The translations under genes and the position numbers were made by a program. The notes beneath the pieces are model-generated. The model was given only the letters and a program-made list of their open reading frames with translations. It made no database searches and was not told where the DNA came from. 64,000 nt of DNA from Ciona intestinalis (taxonomy: Eukaryota > Chordata > Ascidiacea > Phlebobranchia > Cionidae): assembly GCF_000224145.3 (NCBI RefSeq), contig NC_020172.2, positions 3,455,557 through 3,519,556 on the forward strand, read 5' to 3'. Positions 33,601 through 44,800 of this stretch are shown piece after piece. Every line of letters begins with the position of its first letter. Position 1 is the stretch's first letter.

Positions 33601-35427
33601 TGTACACTGCTGTTAAGTGAAAAAGCGCATAGCTTAAAGCTGTACAGAATGGATAATACAAAACGTTAACTTGAAATTTAGAAATTAGATATTTTGTGTG
33701 TTTTTAAATTATCATTCCAACATAAACGGAATATTGTAGGGTATGGGGTAAGACGAGATATCTTTAGCACATAATATCCAAGTATTCGGATAATGTTTTA
33801 AACAATTAACAACGGTCTATAGGAAGATGCAGAATGAAAGATGTCCCATCATGTCCCATCTTTCCCATCCTACAATAAAAACTTAACCAAACTTGTTTAC
33901 CAAATGTCTTCAGACAGGTTATTTTCTTTTACTTGTTGAACCAAATCCACAACGAATCGCTTTTCAACGAAAGTAGCATCCGAAGAGTGGGAGATATAAA
34001 TACCTGTATATCAATGTAAGTTACTTTATCCTTGCGTAACTGGAAAACATCAGTCATTATAACACGGGGTGTTCTGTTTTATACACTTCGTGCCAGCTTA
34101 TGAGTTACCATTTTTTTCTAGTTGACAGTTTAGACAACTGATTAGTAACTACTGGGTTGGAGCAATTGGCCTTTGAGTGTCTGTATCAAAGTCACATACG
34201 CGTCTCAAAATCACATACGCCTAAAACGGTATCGCAGAGCCATGAACCCATAACCTCTGGGTCGAAGACAGACGTGTTAACCAACTGTGCTACAGCGCCG
34301 GACTACTACACAAGCACTAATAAATTACGAATGTGGATTATAGTGGTAAAAGATGGGACACCCTTTCATTACATTGTCTTGTCCCATTTGGTGGTAAACA
34401 AAGAACATTAAAAGAATTAAACCGTAGCTTTACGACCCTTATAGACCGTTGTTAATTGTTTAAAACACGTTCAGAATATTTTGATATTGTGTGCTAAAAG
34501 TGTCCCGTCTTCCCCTACCCTACTATATATAAACAATTGGTTACTTATAGCAAAAAACACATTACAAAACCATCACTTACTCTTTTTCATTTTCTTTGGC
34601 TTTCTAGGTTTCACAGGTTGTACTTCCGGATCATCTTTATTTTTTTCTTTCCTCGATCCGACATCTTTCTTTTCGCTACTAGGAAAAAAAATGCAATATA
34701 ACAAGTAAGGGGAAATCCGGGACACCTTTAGCAAATATTTAAATATAAATATAAATATCCTGACCCCGTTTTATTCAATTAACAACGGTCTATAAAAGTT
34801 GTAGGGAAACGGTTTTATAGGTTATTGAATGTTCTTTGTTTACTACCAAATGTGACGAGAAAATAGAATTTGTCCAATTTTTCCCACCCTACTATACACA
34901 TTATTCCAATTGCAAATTGTAGTGAAATTTACTGACGCCAATGCTTAAACATTGTGCTGATAATCAGTAGTTCGAACATTAAGTTTGGCAATCCCCTATT
35001 AGCAATTCAAATTTAAACAAAGGCTATGATCTAAGCTGAGAGCCCTTACAGTAACCGCAGTAGTTACTTCAGAACGCTATAAGATCAAGCTATATAGACA
35101 CGCTGTACAGATTTGTACGTTTAACTTTTAAGTTAGTTAAAAATTATACAATAATCACTAAATTTACCATGGGTAAAATGAGACAGATTTCGCCCACAAT
35201 ATCGAAATATCCTGATCGTGTTTTAAACAATTAACAACGCTACTTTAGATTCGTGATGATACGTTTGTATAATTTTTTGATTGTTCTTTGTTTACTACCA
35301 AATGTGACGAGAAAATAGAATGAAAAGGTGCCCATCTTCCCCACCCTGCTAGATATTTTCCAAATTACCGTTTCGTTTTTCCTTTTTTGTGTTTCGTAAC
35401 TTTCGCTTTTTCTTCTTTATCAGACAT
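27655..35427 (-). CDS. TIR-SAM-TIR-TIR multidomain protein (680 aa, 14 exons)
   Basis: Exons on the minus strand: 35369-35427, 34581-34678, 33901-34003, 33341-33479, 32847-32943, 32314-32429, 31924-32072, 31612-31688, 31068-31270, 30311-30545, 29680-29789, 28854-28994, 28259-28432 and 27655-27996. Every junction phase matches (2043 nt). A Lys-rich head (1-52) is followed by TIR-1 ~53-204 (IYISHSSDA, WFDKDEKI, KCRAIVFIFSRDFM), SAM ~224-300 (AWNCTDVVEWL, REFYR, VDGYLLLATRDSDLQWLLG), TIR-2 ~320-455 (IYLIYDPQDARLA, KCSYAICLM) and TIR-3 ~495-640 (KIFISYQWDVQ, LPCWSD, KVVVCCLTPKYV, GKPVLPVML). No signal peptide or membrane helix, so it is cytosolic. TIR plus SAM recalls SARM1, but ARM repeats are absent and the order differs. 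A role in innate signalling or NAD breakdown is inference. The weakest junction is the acceptor of the last exon (GGAG|ACC). Confidence 0.85.
28100..28222 (+). repeat. SINE 3' part
   Basis: Sense copy without tRNA head, in the last intron of the TIR/SAM gene: GGTGTATGAAACAGAATACG, then GGCCACGCGAGGATAAAGCA. Confidence 0.8.
28622..28816 (-). repeat. MITE copy
   Basis: Reverse copy in intron 12 of the TIR/SAM gene, between the two exons that share the start of TIR-3. Confidence 0.9.
29023..29062 (-). repeat. MITE fragment
   Basis: Only the left terminus is left (TAGTAGGGTCGGGCAAAATG), cut off by the following SINE copies. Confidence 0.6.
29063..29262 (-). repeat. SINE copy, first of two in tandem
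   Basis: Antisense copy in intron 11 of the TIR/SAM gene with TGGCGTGGCACGAGTGTTCT, TTACGAGTTACCATGTATGT and CCATTAAGGACTATTGGGTT. Confidence 0.8.
29267..29560 (-). repeat. SINE copy, near full length
   Basis: Antisense copy from (GAAT)n through CCTCGCGTGGCCGGAAAACG and GTCTTGCCCAAAGACACATA to CGAGCCTTGAACCCATTACC, the complement of the B-box-like region. It abuts the previous copy. Confidence 0.85.
30086..30284 (-). repeat. MITE copy
   Basis: Reverse copy in intron 10 of the TIR/SAM gene with both termini. Confidence 0.9.
30845..31045 (-). repeat. MITE copy
   Basis: Reverse copy in intron 9 of the TIR/SAM gene. Its right end is ~23 bp from the donor of exon 9. It closely resembles the copy at 43943-44143. 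Confidence 0.9.
31705..31895 (-). repeat. MITE copy
   Basis: Reverse copy filling most of the 235 bp intron 7 of the TIR/SAM gene. Confidence 0.85.
32090..32283 (-). repeat. MITE copy, degraded left end
   Basis: Reverse copy filling most of the 241 bp intron 6 of the TIR/SAM gene. Confidence 0.8.
32481..32640 (+). repeat. MITE copy, internally deleted
   Basis: Forward copy in intron 5 of the TIR/SAM gene. It lacks the CCTGATCGTGTTTTAAACAA block. Confidence 0.85.
32642..32828 (-). repeat. MITE copy, diverged subtype
   Basis: Reverse copy directly next to the previous one, so two copies face each other in one intron. It has TAGATTGTGATAAGATGCTC and CTTACCCCACAGTACTATAT ends. Confidence 0.8.
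32976..33155 (-). repeat. SINE copy
   Basis: Antisense copy in intron 4 of the TIR/SAM gene: AATGAAACTTGCTTAATCCT, GTTTCACACATCTCGTGCCA. Confidence 0.8.
33165..33275 (+). repeat. MITE fragment
   Basis: Right half of a diverged forward copy: AACAACACTC, TTTACTACCAAATCAGACCA and TTTCATCTTACCCCATCTT. Confidence 0.65.
33734..33876 (+). repeat. MITE copy, internally deleted
   Basis: Forward copy in intron 3 of the TIR/SAM gene. The TTTACTACCAAATGGGACGAG block is missing, and the terminal word ATGTCCCATC is doubled. Confidence 0.8.
34010..34305 (-). repeat. SINE copy, near full length
   Basis: Antisense copy in intron 2 of the TIR/SAM gene. Its right end holds the complement of a tRNA-like head (GTTAACCAACTGTGCTACAG), with the pol III A-box in the opposite sense. 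Confidence 0.85.
34339..34530 (-). repeat. MITE copy
   Basis: Reverse copy in intron 2 of the TIR/SAM gene. Its right end is ~50 bp from the exon 2 donor. Confidence 0.9.
34701..34896 (+). repeat. MITE copy
   Basis: Forward copy in intron 1 of the TIR/SAM gene, about 20 bp from the exon 2 acceptor. Confidence 0.85.
35169..35356 (+). repeat. MITE copy
   Basis: Forward copy in intron 1 of the TIR/SAM gene, 13 bp from the exon 1 donor at 35369. Confidence 0.85.
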
Positions 35428-35975
35428 TTTATTTTAAAAACAAACGAAGTCCTAAAAATAAACAAAGCACAACTGTGTTTTACGAGAACAACAAAAATAA
35501 GCAAATTCCTAAGTTACATTTGTATTTTATAACAAAAACAAGCATACTCCTACAAATAAATAAATAAAGAACATCCGCATTTTAAAAGAACAGCCAAAAC
35601 ATGCAACACGTAACCTAGGCCTCAAGACCCAAACTCTATATATATAGCGTGACAACAACTCCAGCACCTTCTGTAATAAAGCAACATAAGAAACTACCAT
35701 ACATGATACCGTTTCGAAAGGGTGGTCTTTGATATCGAATACCACGCGTTCTGTATGGCGACAGGGCGCCAACAAAAGACTGAAATTAAAACAATGTGTA
35801 ACGCTAGCTTAACGTAAACAGGCAAAGGTCTTGATATGATACGGCTTACCATCTTTTTTCGCTGTTTCGGAAACAGAACATGGGTACGTACAGGCATTTC
35901 TTATATATTCGTGCTATAGAAAGAAATTATACACGAATCATAATATTATCATTGCTGTCTCATACATCGTCTACA

Positions 35976-36163
35976 TATAGTTGGGTGGGGAAAGATGGGA
36001 AACCTTTTTATTCTATTTTCTTATCAAATTTGGTAAAAACATTTTAAAAATTATAAAACCGTGTCTTTGAGACTCTGATAGACCGTTGTTAATTTTTTAA
36101 AACACGATCAGGATATTTGGATATAATGTGTTAAAGGTGACCCGTCTCCCCCCGACTCTACAC
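35976..36163 (-). repeat. MITE copy
   Basis: Reverse copy upstream of the TIR/SAM start, with TTGGGTGGGGAAAGATGGGA at the left end. Confidence 0.85.
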
Positions 36164-36535
36164 GTAATTATAACAAGAACTATGTTGATGTAAAACAATT
36201 GATCTGATTTAAACAGTGTTTTACAATGTAAACATTATTTTTAAAGGCAATATTGAATTAAAAATATGTTTTTAATGTTATATTTTTCTGGAGTTGTAAA
36301 AGTTTGTAAAAAATATGATTTGGAAAGCTCTTTAATGCTTTTTAAATGTAGCTAAATGCAGCATTCTTAAAAAAGCACCAAAATGCTAGTCCAAGGATAT
36401 TACGATTACCGTTAGGGAGCATACGTGAGCTAATAAAAGGATTGGTTTTAATTTGTTTCCGTGAGCCAGTATTAAACTTATAATAGATGCATGGGGCAGT
36501 TTAGAAAAAACAGCAATACGCCCATGTTATAGCTA

Positions 36536-36725
36536 GTTACACAAAACAGCTGGTCTTTAACCGTTAAGACCTCATGCATATGAAAAGACAAATTAGTGAC
36601 AGCAATTTAAAGCCACAGTACGCCTACATACTATAGCTGGAACAACCACATTTTCAAAGAAAGCAGCTAAAGCTGGGCCTTAACCATTAAAACCTTATGC
36701 ATATGAAAATTGGGTGACTGTTATT
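36536..36725. repeat. Tandem duplication, ~120 bp unit, two copies
   Basis: Two copies share CAGCT..TCTTTAACC or GGGCCTTAACC, then TTAAGACCTCATGCATATGAAAA or TTAAAACCTTATGCATATGA, and TGAC.GTTATTTAA-like ends. Confidence 0.65.
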
Positions 36726-36973
36726 TAAGACATTCGGTTCAAATTACATTTGTACCTTTCTTTAATTGAGTTTTGGTCACTGGTTCCTAGTAATGAATGT
36801 ATAAGGCATCTGTGTTTCGTCTTGACATGCACATTCGTCCACAGTATTAGTAAGCAGACACTACTTCAAAGGAATGCGACAGCGGTGGCTTGTGGATGCT
36901 AAAGGGAATCAGCGTTTGGAAATGGGATTGGAAATCACGTCAGTAAATATTGAGTACAAAGATATTAAACTGT

Positions 36974-37050
36974 ACAGTGGGGAAATATCGATAAAAATTA
37001 GACGAGAAAATAGATTTGTTTGATACCAAATTAGACGAGAAAATTTCAGA
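36974..37050. repeat. MITE fragment
   Basis: Remnant with GTGGGGAAATATCGATAAAA and a doubled TTAGACGAGAAAAT word. Confidence 0.55.
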
Positions 37051-38118
37051 ACATTTCAAAATTAAAATTAGAAAATACAATTTTTAAAGAAAACGTTATA
37101 TCGGAAACTGCACTAAACCGCAGTAGTAACCGTAAAACGCCTTGTCTAGAGTATATACAATAGTGCCTATAACGTACGGTGTACATACAATAACTATGTG
37201 TACGGTTAACAGTTGTAACATAGTGACCACTTTTCAATAAAGGCACGCGATAAACTTTTGTTCCCGTATTGTTACAAAACATAACTCGAACAAAGACATT
37301 TTTACGACCAACTAACAATAGAAACGCAAAGGAAATAAATTGTGTATAATTTGAACCTTGTAACCACACATGCGGTCAGTTTAATTACTTTTAAAATCAC
37401 TATATTGCCGATAACGACGCTACTATGCATACAATGTTTTAACAGAGCCATATATACGAGCTAAAAATAGATGGCAAACATTTGATTTATAAGACAAACA
37501 TTCTTAAACTTTCAAAAATTAAGGTTTATTCTGTTACTTCTGCTACCAGGCGTAATGTAAATAATTTTTCCATGGCTTTTCTTGTATATGAAAAAATGTA
37601 GTGTATTTTTAGTCTGCTAAGAAAGAAACTTTGGAAAGAAACTGCTGAGAAAGCTGCTGAGAAAGAAACTTTGGAAATGCACTACGTTTTTCATACCAGA
37701 TGAGCCGTTGAAAGATTAGTTAGGGTTTAGTTTCAAACCGATATTATAAGGTTCATGCGTGTGCCAACACCAAACAACAAACAGAATAAAAATGTACGTA
37801 ATCCTATTTAAAACACATTCCTTCAAGCGCGTCAAGCGTGTATTAAAACCTTATGTTTTGCCCGGCTTATTTAAAAGGCACTATAAGATCATTCAAGGGC
37901 GACAGACTAAGTTGAGTTAAGTCAGTTTGTTTGCCATGCTAGTGGTTTCTGCTGCCTTATCGGTAACTGTAAACCTGGGCGATCAAGTGCCAGTCTGTTT
38001 CAGGTCCCATGAGCCTCTAAAATGCTACGCTCGCAGCGGAAGCAGAGCGGAAGCAATCAAGATTATGACGACTGGAAAATGTGTAACCGATTGCTAGCTG
38101 TATTCGTTCATTCATAGG

Positions 38119-38400
38119 AAACCTGCCATAAAGAAAAGGCATGCCGAATTTGTACAGCCATTTGAGCAGGGAATTTTCTTAGTTGGTTAAAATTAGTAGG
38201 GAAGTATGAGAAAGTTTTAGTTGATTAAAATGAGTTTCTGTGTGTAGTAAAAATGGAAAACTGCCATAAGGAAAACGCATGGCGAAATTATTACAGCAGC
38301 TGTTTGGTATAAGTTTGACAAGTTTCTTAGTTCATTAAAATTCGATTGATTCTCTGTATAGTAGAGTTATTCTAAAGTGCAATATGATACCAAAGTCCAA
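38119..38400. repeat. Tandem duplication, ~150 bp unit, two copies
   Basis: Copies share CTGCCATAA.GAAAA.GCATG, GCGAAATT.TTACAGC, TTTTCTTAGTT..TTAAAAT and GTAGTA words in the same order, upstream of the transporter start. Confidence 0.7.
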
Positions 38401-38857
38401 AGCGCTTGTTTGACTCGCTTGTGTACAGAAGCGATGCGGCTTCAGAAAGCCTTTGCTACGTTTAACCAAACTTTTGGGTTAGTTTGCGCAGCGCATTTCA
38501 GCAACCTTGCAGTATTGCTGTAGCTAAATTCCGCTAACTCAAACGTGGGTGTGTGCGCGATCAGATAGCGAAGTCGCTGAAGTGGAAAGAGGCGTGTTTT
38601 GATGCCGGTACAAAAGTTAGGGTATTGAATTTAAGGGAATAGATAGTAGGCTATTGTTATATGTATAATACCCAAGTCATGTCATCTGTGACCTTTTACA
38701 AATTGACCAGGGGTAAGAGGGTAGGGCTATTGAAAAGAACTGTACAGCTACCTCAGGATAATTGTCAGGATATACAGAATTCGAAACCTCGGAAGCGTCA
38801 AGTGCAATATTGCGCCAAAACTAAACCGTTGAAGAAATTGCATACAAGGACGTAAAA

Positions 38858-41800
38858 ATGGACCACAAGACACCAGAAGCGGTTGAATTAATGGGAAACA
38901 CAAATGGGAGTTATGACAATGAGAAGGTAGGATATATAGGCTTGTGTAAATTGATGCGCGCGACAGCTGTCTCGTGTATTTCTACAAGAACCACAGCGCA
39001 TGAAATTATATATAGAGTTGGCTACTAAGGGTAAGATGGGACGCCTTTAGCACATAATATTCAAGTATCCTGATCGTGTTTTAAACAATTAACAACGGTG
39101 TATGGGAACCATGAGGTACAGTATCGTAATACCTTTAAGGGTGTTTGTTTAATACGAAATAAGACGAGAAAATAGAATGAATAGGTGTCCCATCTTAACC
39201 AATCATTTTTAAATTCGAAGAAAAAATGTTTTTTAACACTTTTTAAAAATATTTTTTTTGCATTTTTAGGAGGAAAAACATGCACCTCCAGTTTCCGGAC
39301 TCACAGTGATCACCGCTGTCCTCTTTATCACAGGAGAAATGACTGGAAGCGGAGTACTCGCTCTTCCAAAAGCAGTAAAGGATGCAGGCTGGGTAAGACT
39401 TTATATATGGTGGAGTGGGGAAAGATGAGACATCTTTAGCTGGGAGAAGATGGGACATTTAACAACGTTTTAAAAGCGCAGTAAAAATAATTTTATAACT
39501 CTTCGTGTTTTAGACAATCAACAACGGTCTATATGGCAGTCGTAAGAATACGATTTTTATAATTCTTTGAATCTCTTTGTTTACTACCAAATGGGAAGTG
39601 AAAATGGAAAAAAAAGGTGTCCTATCTTACCCCACCCTACTATATTTTCTACGTGGGTGAGAGGTCCTGCAGTGTGACACGCCATGGGAAATGAGATTTC
39701 AACCAAAGTTTTTACCATAACATTCTGGTTCTGCAACCACCTAGTGACTACTAGGTTGAAGAAATATCCATTTAAAAAATGAAAAAAAAACAAAAAAAAT
39801 ATTTACTTACAAAATAACACACAAGGTAGCTCAAAAGCTGACACGAGGTGTATGAAACAGAACACCCGTGTTATAACGACTGTCGTTTTCCGGCCACGCG
39901 AGGATAAAGCAAGTTACATTCATTCATACATTACATTCATTTAGGCCAGAGGTGCCAAAAACTGTCCTAAACCTCTTCCAAAATGTCAAGTAGTAATGTA
40001 TAGTAGGGTGGGGGAATATGGGACACCTTATCAATCTATTTTCTCGTCACGTTTGGTAGTAAACAAAGAAAATTCAAATAATTGTAAAACCGTATCCTTA
40101 CGACTCCCATGGACCGTTGTTAATTGTTTAAAACACGATCAGGATATTTAGATATTCTGTGCTAAAGGTGTCCCGTCTTTCCCCACTATACTATATAAAC
40201 CTTAGCAAACATTTGAACTGTTTTTTTTGCGGTTGTTTTTTATGGCGTAGTTAAATGTAAAATACATATTTAACCTAACGACTGTCAGTTACTACAGCTA
40301 GAAATACAATAACATTGTTTGCATGCATTGAACTTAATACAATTTTTAATGATTTTTCACTTACAGTATTTTTTTTATTATTTTTAATGATTTTTTTTCA
40401 TTTTTATTATTTTTTTCTTTTAACATTTTTTAAAGTTTTTTTTTTTATTTTTTATGATTTTTTTTTCACTTTGAATGATTTTTTACATTTTTTTCAGGTT
40501 GGGATTTTCCTTATATTTATGTGCGCTGGAATATCCTCGTTCACTGGGACCGTGTTAGGACGGTGTTGGACTTTACTAAGAGAGAATAAACCGGAATTAA
40601 GAGGGCACTGTGCGGATCCATATCCTACTATAGGATTCAACACGTTTGGAAAACCCGGAAAGTAAAAAAACTGTTTTTTTTTGTTTCTTTTATTTGCGTA
40701 AAAGTGTATAGTACTTAGAAGTAAAATGGATACCGTTAGCACAAAATATCCATGTTTTCTATTCGGGTTTTCACCAATTATCAATCAGTCGTAAGAATAC
40801 TATTATTCTGTTTATATAGTAGGGTGGGGGAAGGTGGGACACTTTTTGGCTGTATTTACTCGTCCCATTTAGTAGTAAACAAAAAACATTCAAAGAATTA
40901 TAAAACCGTATGCTAACGACTCCCATGGACCGGTGTTAACTGTTTAAAACACGATCAGGATATTTGATTATTTTGTGTTAAAGGTGTCCCATCTTCCCCC
41001 ACCTTACTGTATATTCTGAATTTACCACCAAATAGAAGGATAAAAGAGAATAAAAATATACATTATTTTACCCCCAAAACAAAGAAAATTGAACGTATTT
41101 TACAGCGAATTGTTGCAAAATATAATAAGTTTGATTTTTTGCAGAATTATCGTCAATATATCGGTGTACTTCACTCTGTATGGTGTATGTGTTGTACTGC
41201 TACTGATAGCGTCAGGAAACGTTCAGAGCTTATTATCACAGGTAAGGCAGATAACATTACGTTAGGTATTCGTTTCACTGACCATAATATATAGTACGGT
41301 GGGGGGAGATGGGATAACCTTTTGATTCTATTTACTCATCCCATTTTGTAGTAAAAAAAGAACATTCAAAAAATTATAAAACTGTAGCCTCAGAACTCCC
41401 ATAGACCGTTGTTAATTGTTAAAACACGATCAGGATATTTAGACATTATAGTCCAAAGGTGTCCCGTCTTCCCCCATCCTACTATATTGCATCTTCTAAG
41501 CAACAAGAAGTTCCGCGAATCTGAACCTGAACTGGTTCTGATAGAGAAGTCGACTCCCATAAACCGTTGTTAATTATTTAAAACACGGTTAGGATATTTA
41601 AATATTATGTGATAATGAGTCCCGTCTTTTATATTTCACAGTATTCTATCTATACGCGTTTCCCCTTAATATTGAAACTGTGCCCAGAAGTTCACTATTG
41701 TTTCATAGCGTTTAAGTTGTTTGCCAAGTAAAACCAAGTTCAAATTTAATAGCTTGCCCGCGAAACTGTTTGCTGGATGAAATTTTAATAAAGTTTAAAC

Positions 41801-44800
41801 CAGCCATTGGTAAAATGCTAGCCCACAGACGCTGTTAGCCAAATAGAATCACAAGTTAATAAAAAGTACGGCGCCGTGCCCCATGTAAGCGCGACTACAT
41901 ATAACCCAAAGTAATGGGTTCAAGGCTTGTCGCTGCTACCATTGTAAGCGTATGTGTCCTTGGGCAAGACAATTAACGGCAATGGCTCCAACTCCGTGGT
42001 CACTAATTGGTTGTATAAAATATCACAAAAATGAAAAAAATTCAAAAGTTCCCCACAAAGTAACATATCCGTACATAATTTGGAAGCTGGCACTAGGTGA
42101 AACAAAACACCCATGTTATAACGACTGTCGTTTTGGGGCACGCGAGGATAAAGCTTTGGTTTTTCTTAAAAATACAAAACAAAAAATACATACAAACATT
42201 TGTTTTTAGGTGAACGTCGACATGTCACTCTGCTACTGGGTAATGATCATTGGAGGTGCTCTTGCTCCATTTTGTTGGCTCAAAAGCCCGAAAGACTTCT
42301 GGTAAGTAATTCGCTTTGAAAATAACTTAACGTGTGGTTTTTTTCACGCGGAACTAAGTAACTTAACGTGTTCGTTTTTTTCACACGTTTTTTAGGAGTA
42401 TTTTAGAAGCTGTTTCGTGTTTTGCGACTTTAGTGGTACCTTCAGATCACACTTGAGTTATTCGGATATTATGTGCTATAAGTGTCCCATCTTACCCCGA
42501 AGTATTATTATAAAACATTTGTTTTTTTTATATTATAAACATCAAACATTTTAACACACAGGCCTATAGCATTGGGGGCTACTGTGACCACAGTTATAGC
42601 TTGTATATTAATCTTCATACAAGCGATGATGGATGTAGAGAAGGCGCATAACGCTACAGTTGCACACATTGAACAGGGAGAAGGTATATGTAACATTTTT
42701 TCTATAGCCTTTATGGTCTATCTATATTGTCAGCCTTATATTACTGTAGGGTTGGGGAAGATGGGACAACTTTTTATTCTATTTTCTCGTCTCATTTGGT
42801 AGAAAACAAAGAAAATTTCAAGAATTATAAAACTGTATCTTCACGACTCCCGTAGGCCGTTGGTAATTGTTTAATACACGTTTAGGATATTCGGATGTTA
42901 TGTGCTAAAGTTGTCCCGTCTTCCTCTACTCTACTAAACAAAGTTACATACTTGGTAAGTCGAACACACGAGGTGCATGAAACAAAACACCCGTGTTGTA
43001 ACAACTGTCATCCACTGCTCCGACACGCGAGGAAAATGAGTTGCACATGCAATAACTCATCTATTCATGTATCCTTATATAATGCGCAAAACATGCATAC
43101 ATACATTTATAGATACATAAATACACCCTAACCTACATACGTTACAGTTTTTTTAAAAAAACATTTATCTACGCTGCTAAAGGCATTTTATCATAAATAC
43201 GCCATAACTGTTAATTTTTACAGTTTTTGAACGTGGATTCGAAACCTTTTTCTTGGCCTTTGGAATGATTCTGTTTTGTTTTGGAGGGATGGCTGCTTTT
43301 CCAACTATTCAAGCGGACATGCGAGAACCATCGCGATTCCCGAAAGCAGTTATAGTTGCAATGGCATGTAAGTATGGTAGTCGAATACGATTTTTTTCCA
43401 CTCTTTACGTTTTTTTTCTCATTTTTACCACTTTTTCGAACGTTTTTTAATATTTTTTTTAACGCTTCATGTCCTTTTCTACGTTTCTCTACCCTGTTCA
43501 AACATTTTAAACCTTTTTTTCGATGTTTTTTTATTATTTTTCATTTTTTTATAAGGTGCGTCAACAAATTTACACACATCGCCAGTCTTATAGTCCACAA
43601 CAATAAAAAGCAGCGCAATATACGCCAAATGCATCTACATATAACGAATGAACACACTATACGTTCATTCATGTCTTGGTTAAAAGTTGAGTCAACTTTT
43701 TAAAATCACGTAGGCAAATACATTAACATAAACGTAGCGCTTATAAAAGGAACATATATCAATTCTTTGAATATTATTTGTTTGCTACCAAATGGGTCGA
43801 GAAAACTAAATGAAATATGTGTCCCATTTTCCCCATCCTACTATATATATATAGTTGTATAAAACCGATTTTTCGAATCAGTTTTAACACAATCGAGACA
43901 GCCCATACGTAAGATAAGACATTGTTTTCAAACGCTTCGGTTATATAGTAGGGTGGGGGAAGATGGGACACCTTTTCGTTTAGTTTTACTCTTTTTATTT
44001 GGTAGTAAACAAAGAACATTCAATGAATTATAAAACCCTATCTTCACGACTTCCACAGACTATTGTTAATTGTTTAAAACACGATCAGGCTATTTGGGTA
44101 TTATGTGCGTTAAAGGTGTCCCATCTTACCCTACTCTACTATGCAGCTTAAGAAATAGGAATGCCTATAACGACGGCCTGCAAGAGCAAGATACTCCTAA
44201 CTGGTAAACAACCTTTACGGTTGTAAATCGGCCATCGTAACATTTGACCAAAACGTTTACTTATCGATAATTATTAACAAAGGTCATTGAACTAATTCGG
44301 AAGGTTTTGAAATATAACTATATGTAGCATATACCCGTGGCGGCTGTGTATACACTGTTTGCTTAGGCGTACACGCCCATATTCAGCAAGGACATTTGAG
44401 ACTAATTTCCAATACCTACATTTTAATACACTAAAGTATGATAAAGTAGGGTGAGGGTAAGATGGGACATCTTTTCATCCTATTTTTCGTCTATTTGTTA
44501 TAGTAAATAAAGAACATTTAAAGAATTATGAAACCGTATTCCCACGGGTCCCTTAGACCACGATCAGGATATTTGGATATTATGTGCTAATGATGTCCCC
44601 TCCCCCACCCTACTATATGTTAACACACTAAAACTAACATAATGTGTAAATACGCGTGCTGATAACGTTATTGTAGCCCCTAACAAACGCAATAATTTAC
44701 ACACAAAAAAAAAAACGGAAGAATAAATACACAATATTGATAAAGACAAAACCATGTTTAAAACCGTATATCTTAACAATAAAATACAACATTCAAATGC

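Larger units (their letters stand above)
35428..38857. other. Divergent intergenic region between TIR/SAM gene and transporter gene
   Basis: The two flanking genes start on opposite strands, so both promoters lie here. It holds one whole MITE, one fragment and two small tandem duplications. Frames at 35527-35897, 37046-37369 and 38661-38855 have no splice partners or domains and are not called. The last could be part of the transporter 5' UTR. Confidence 0.5.
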
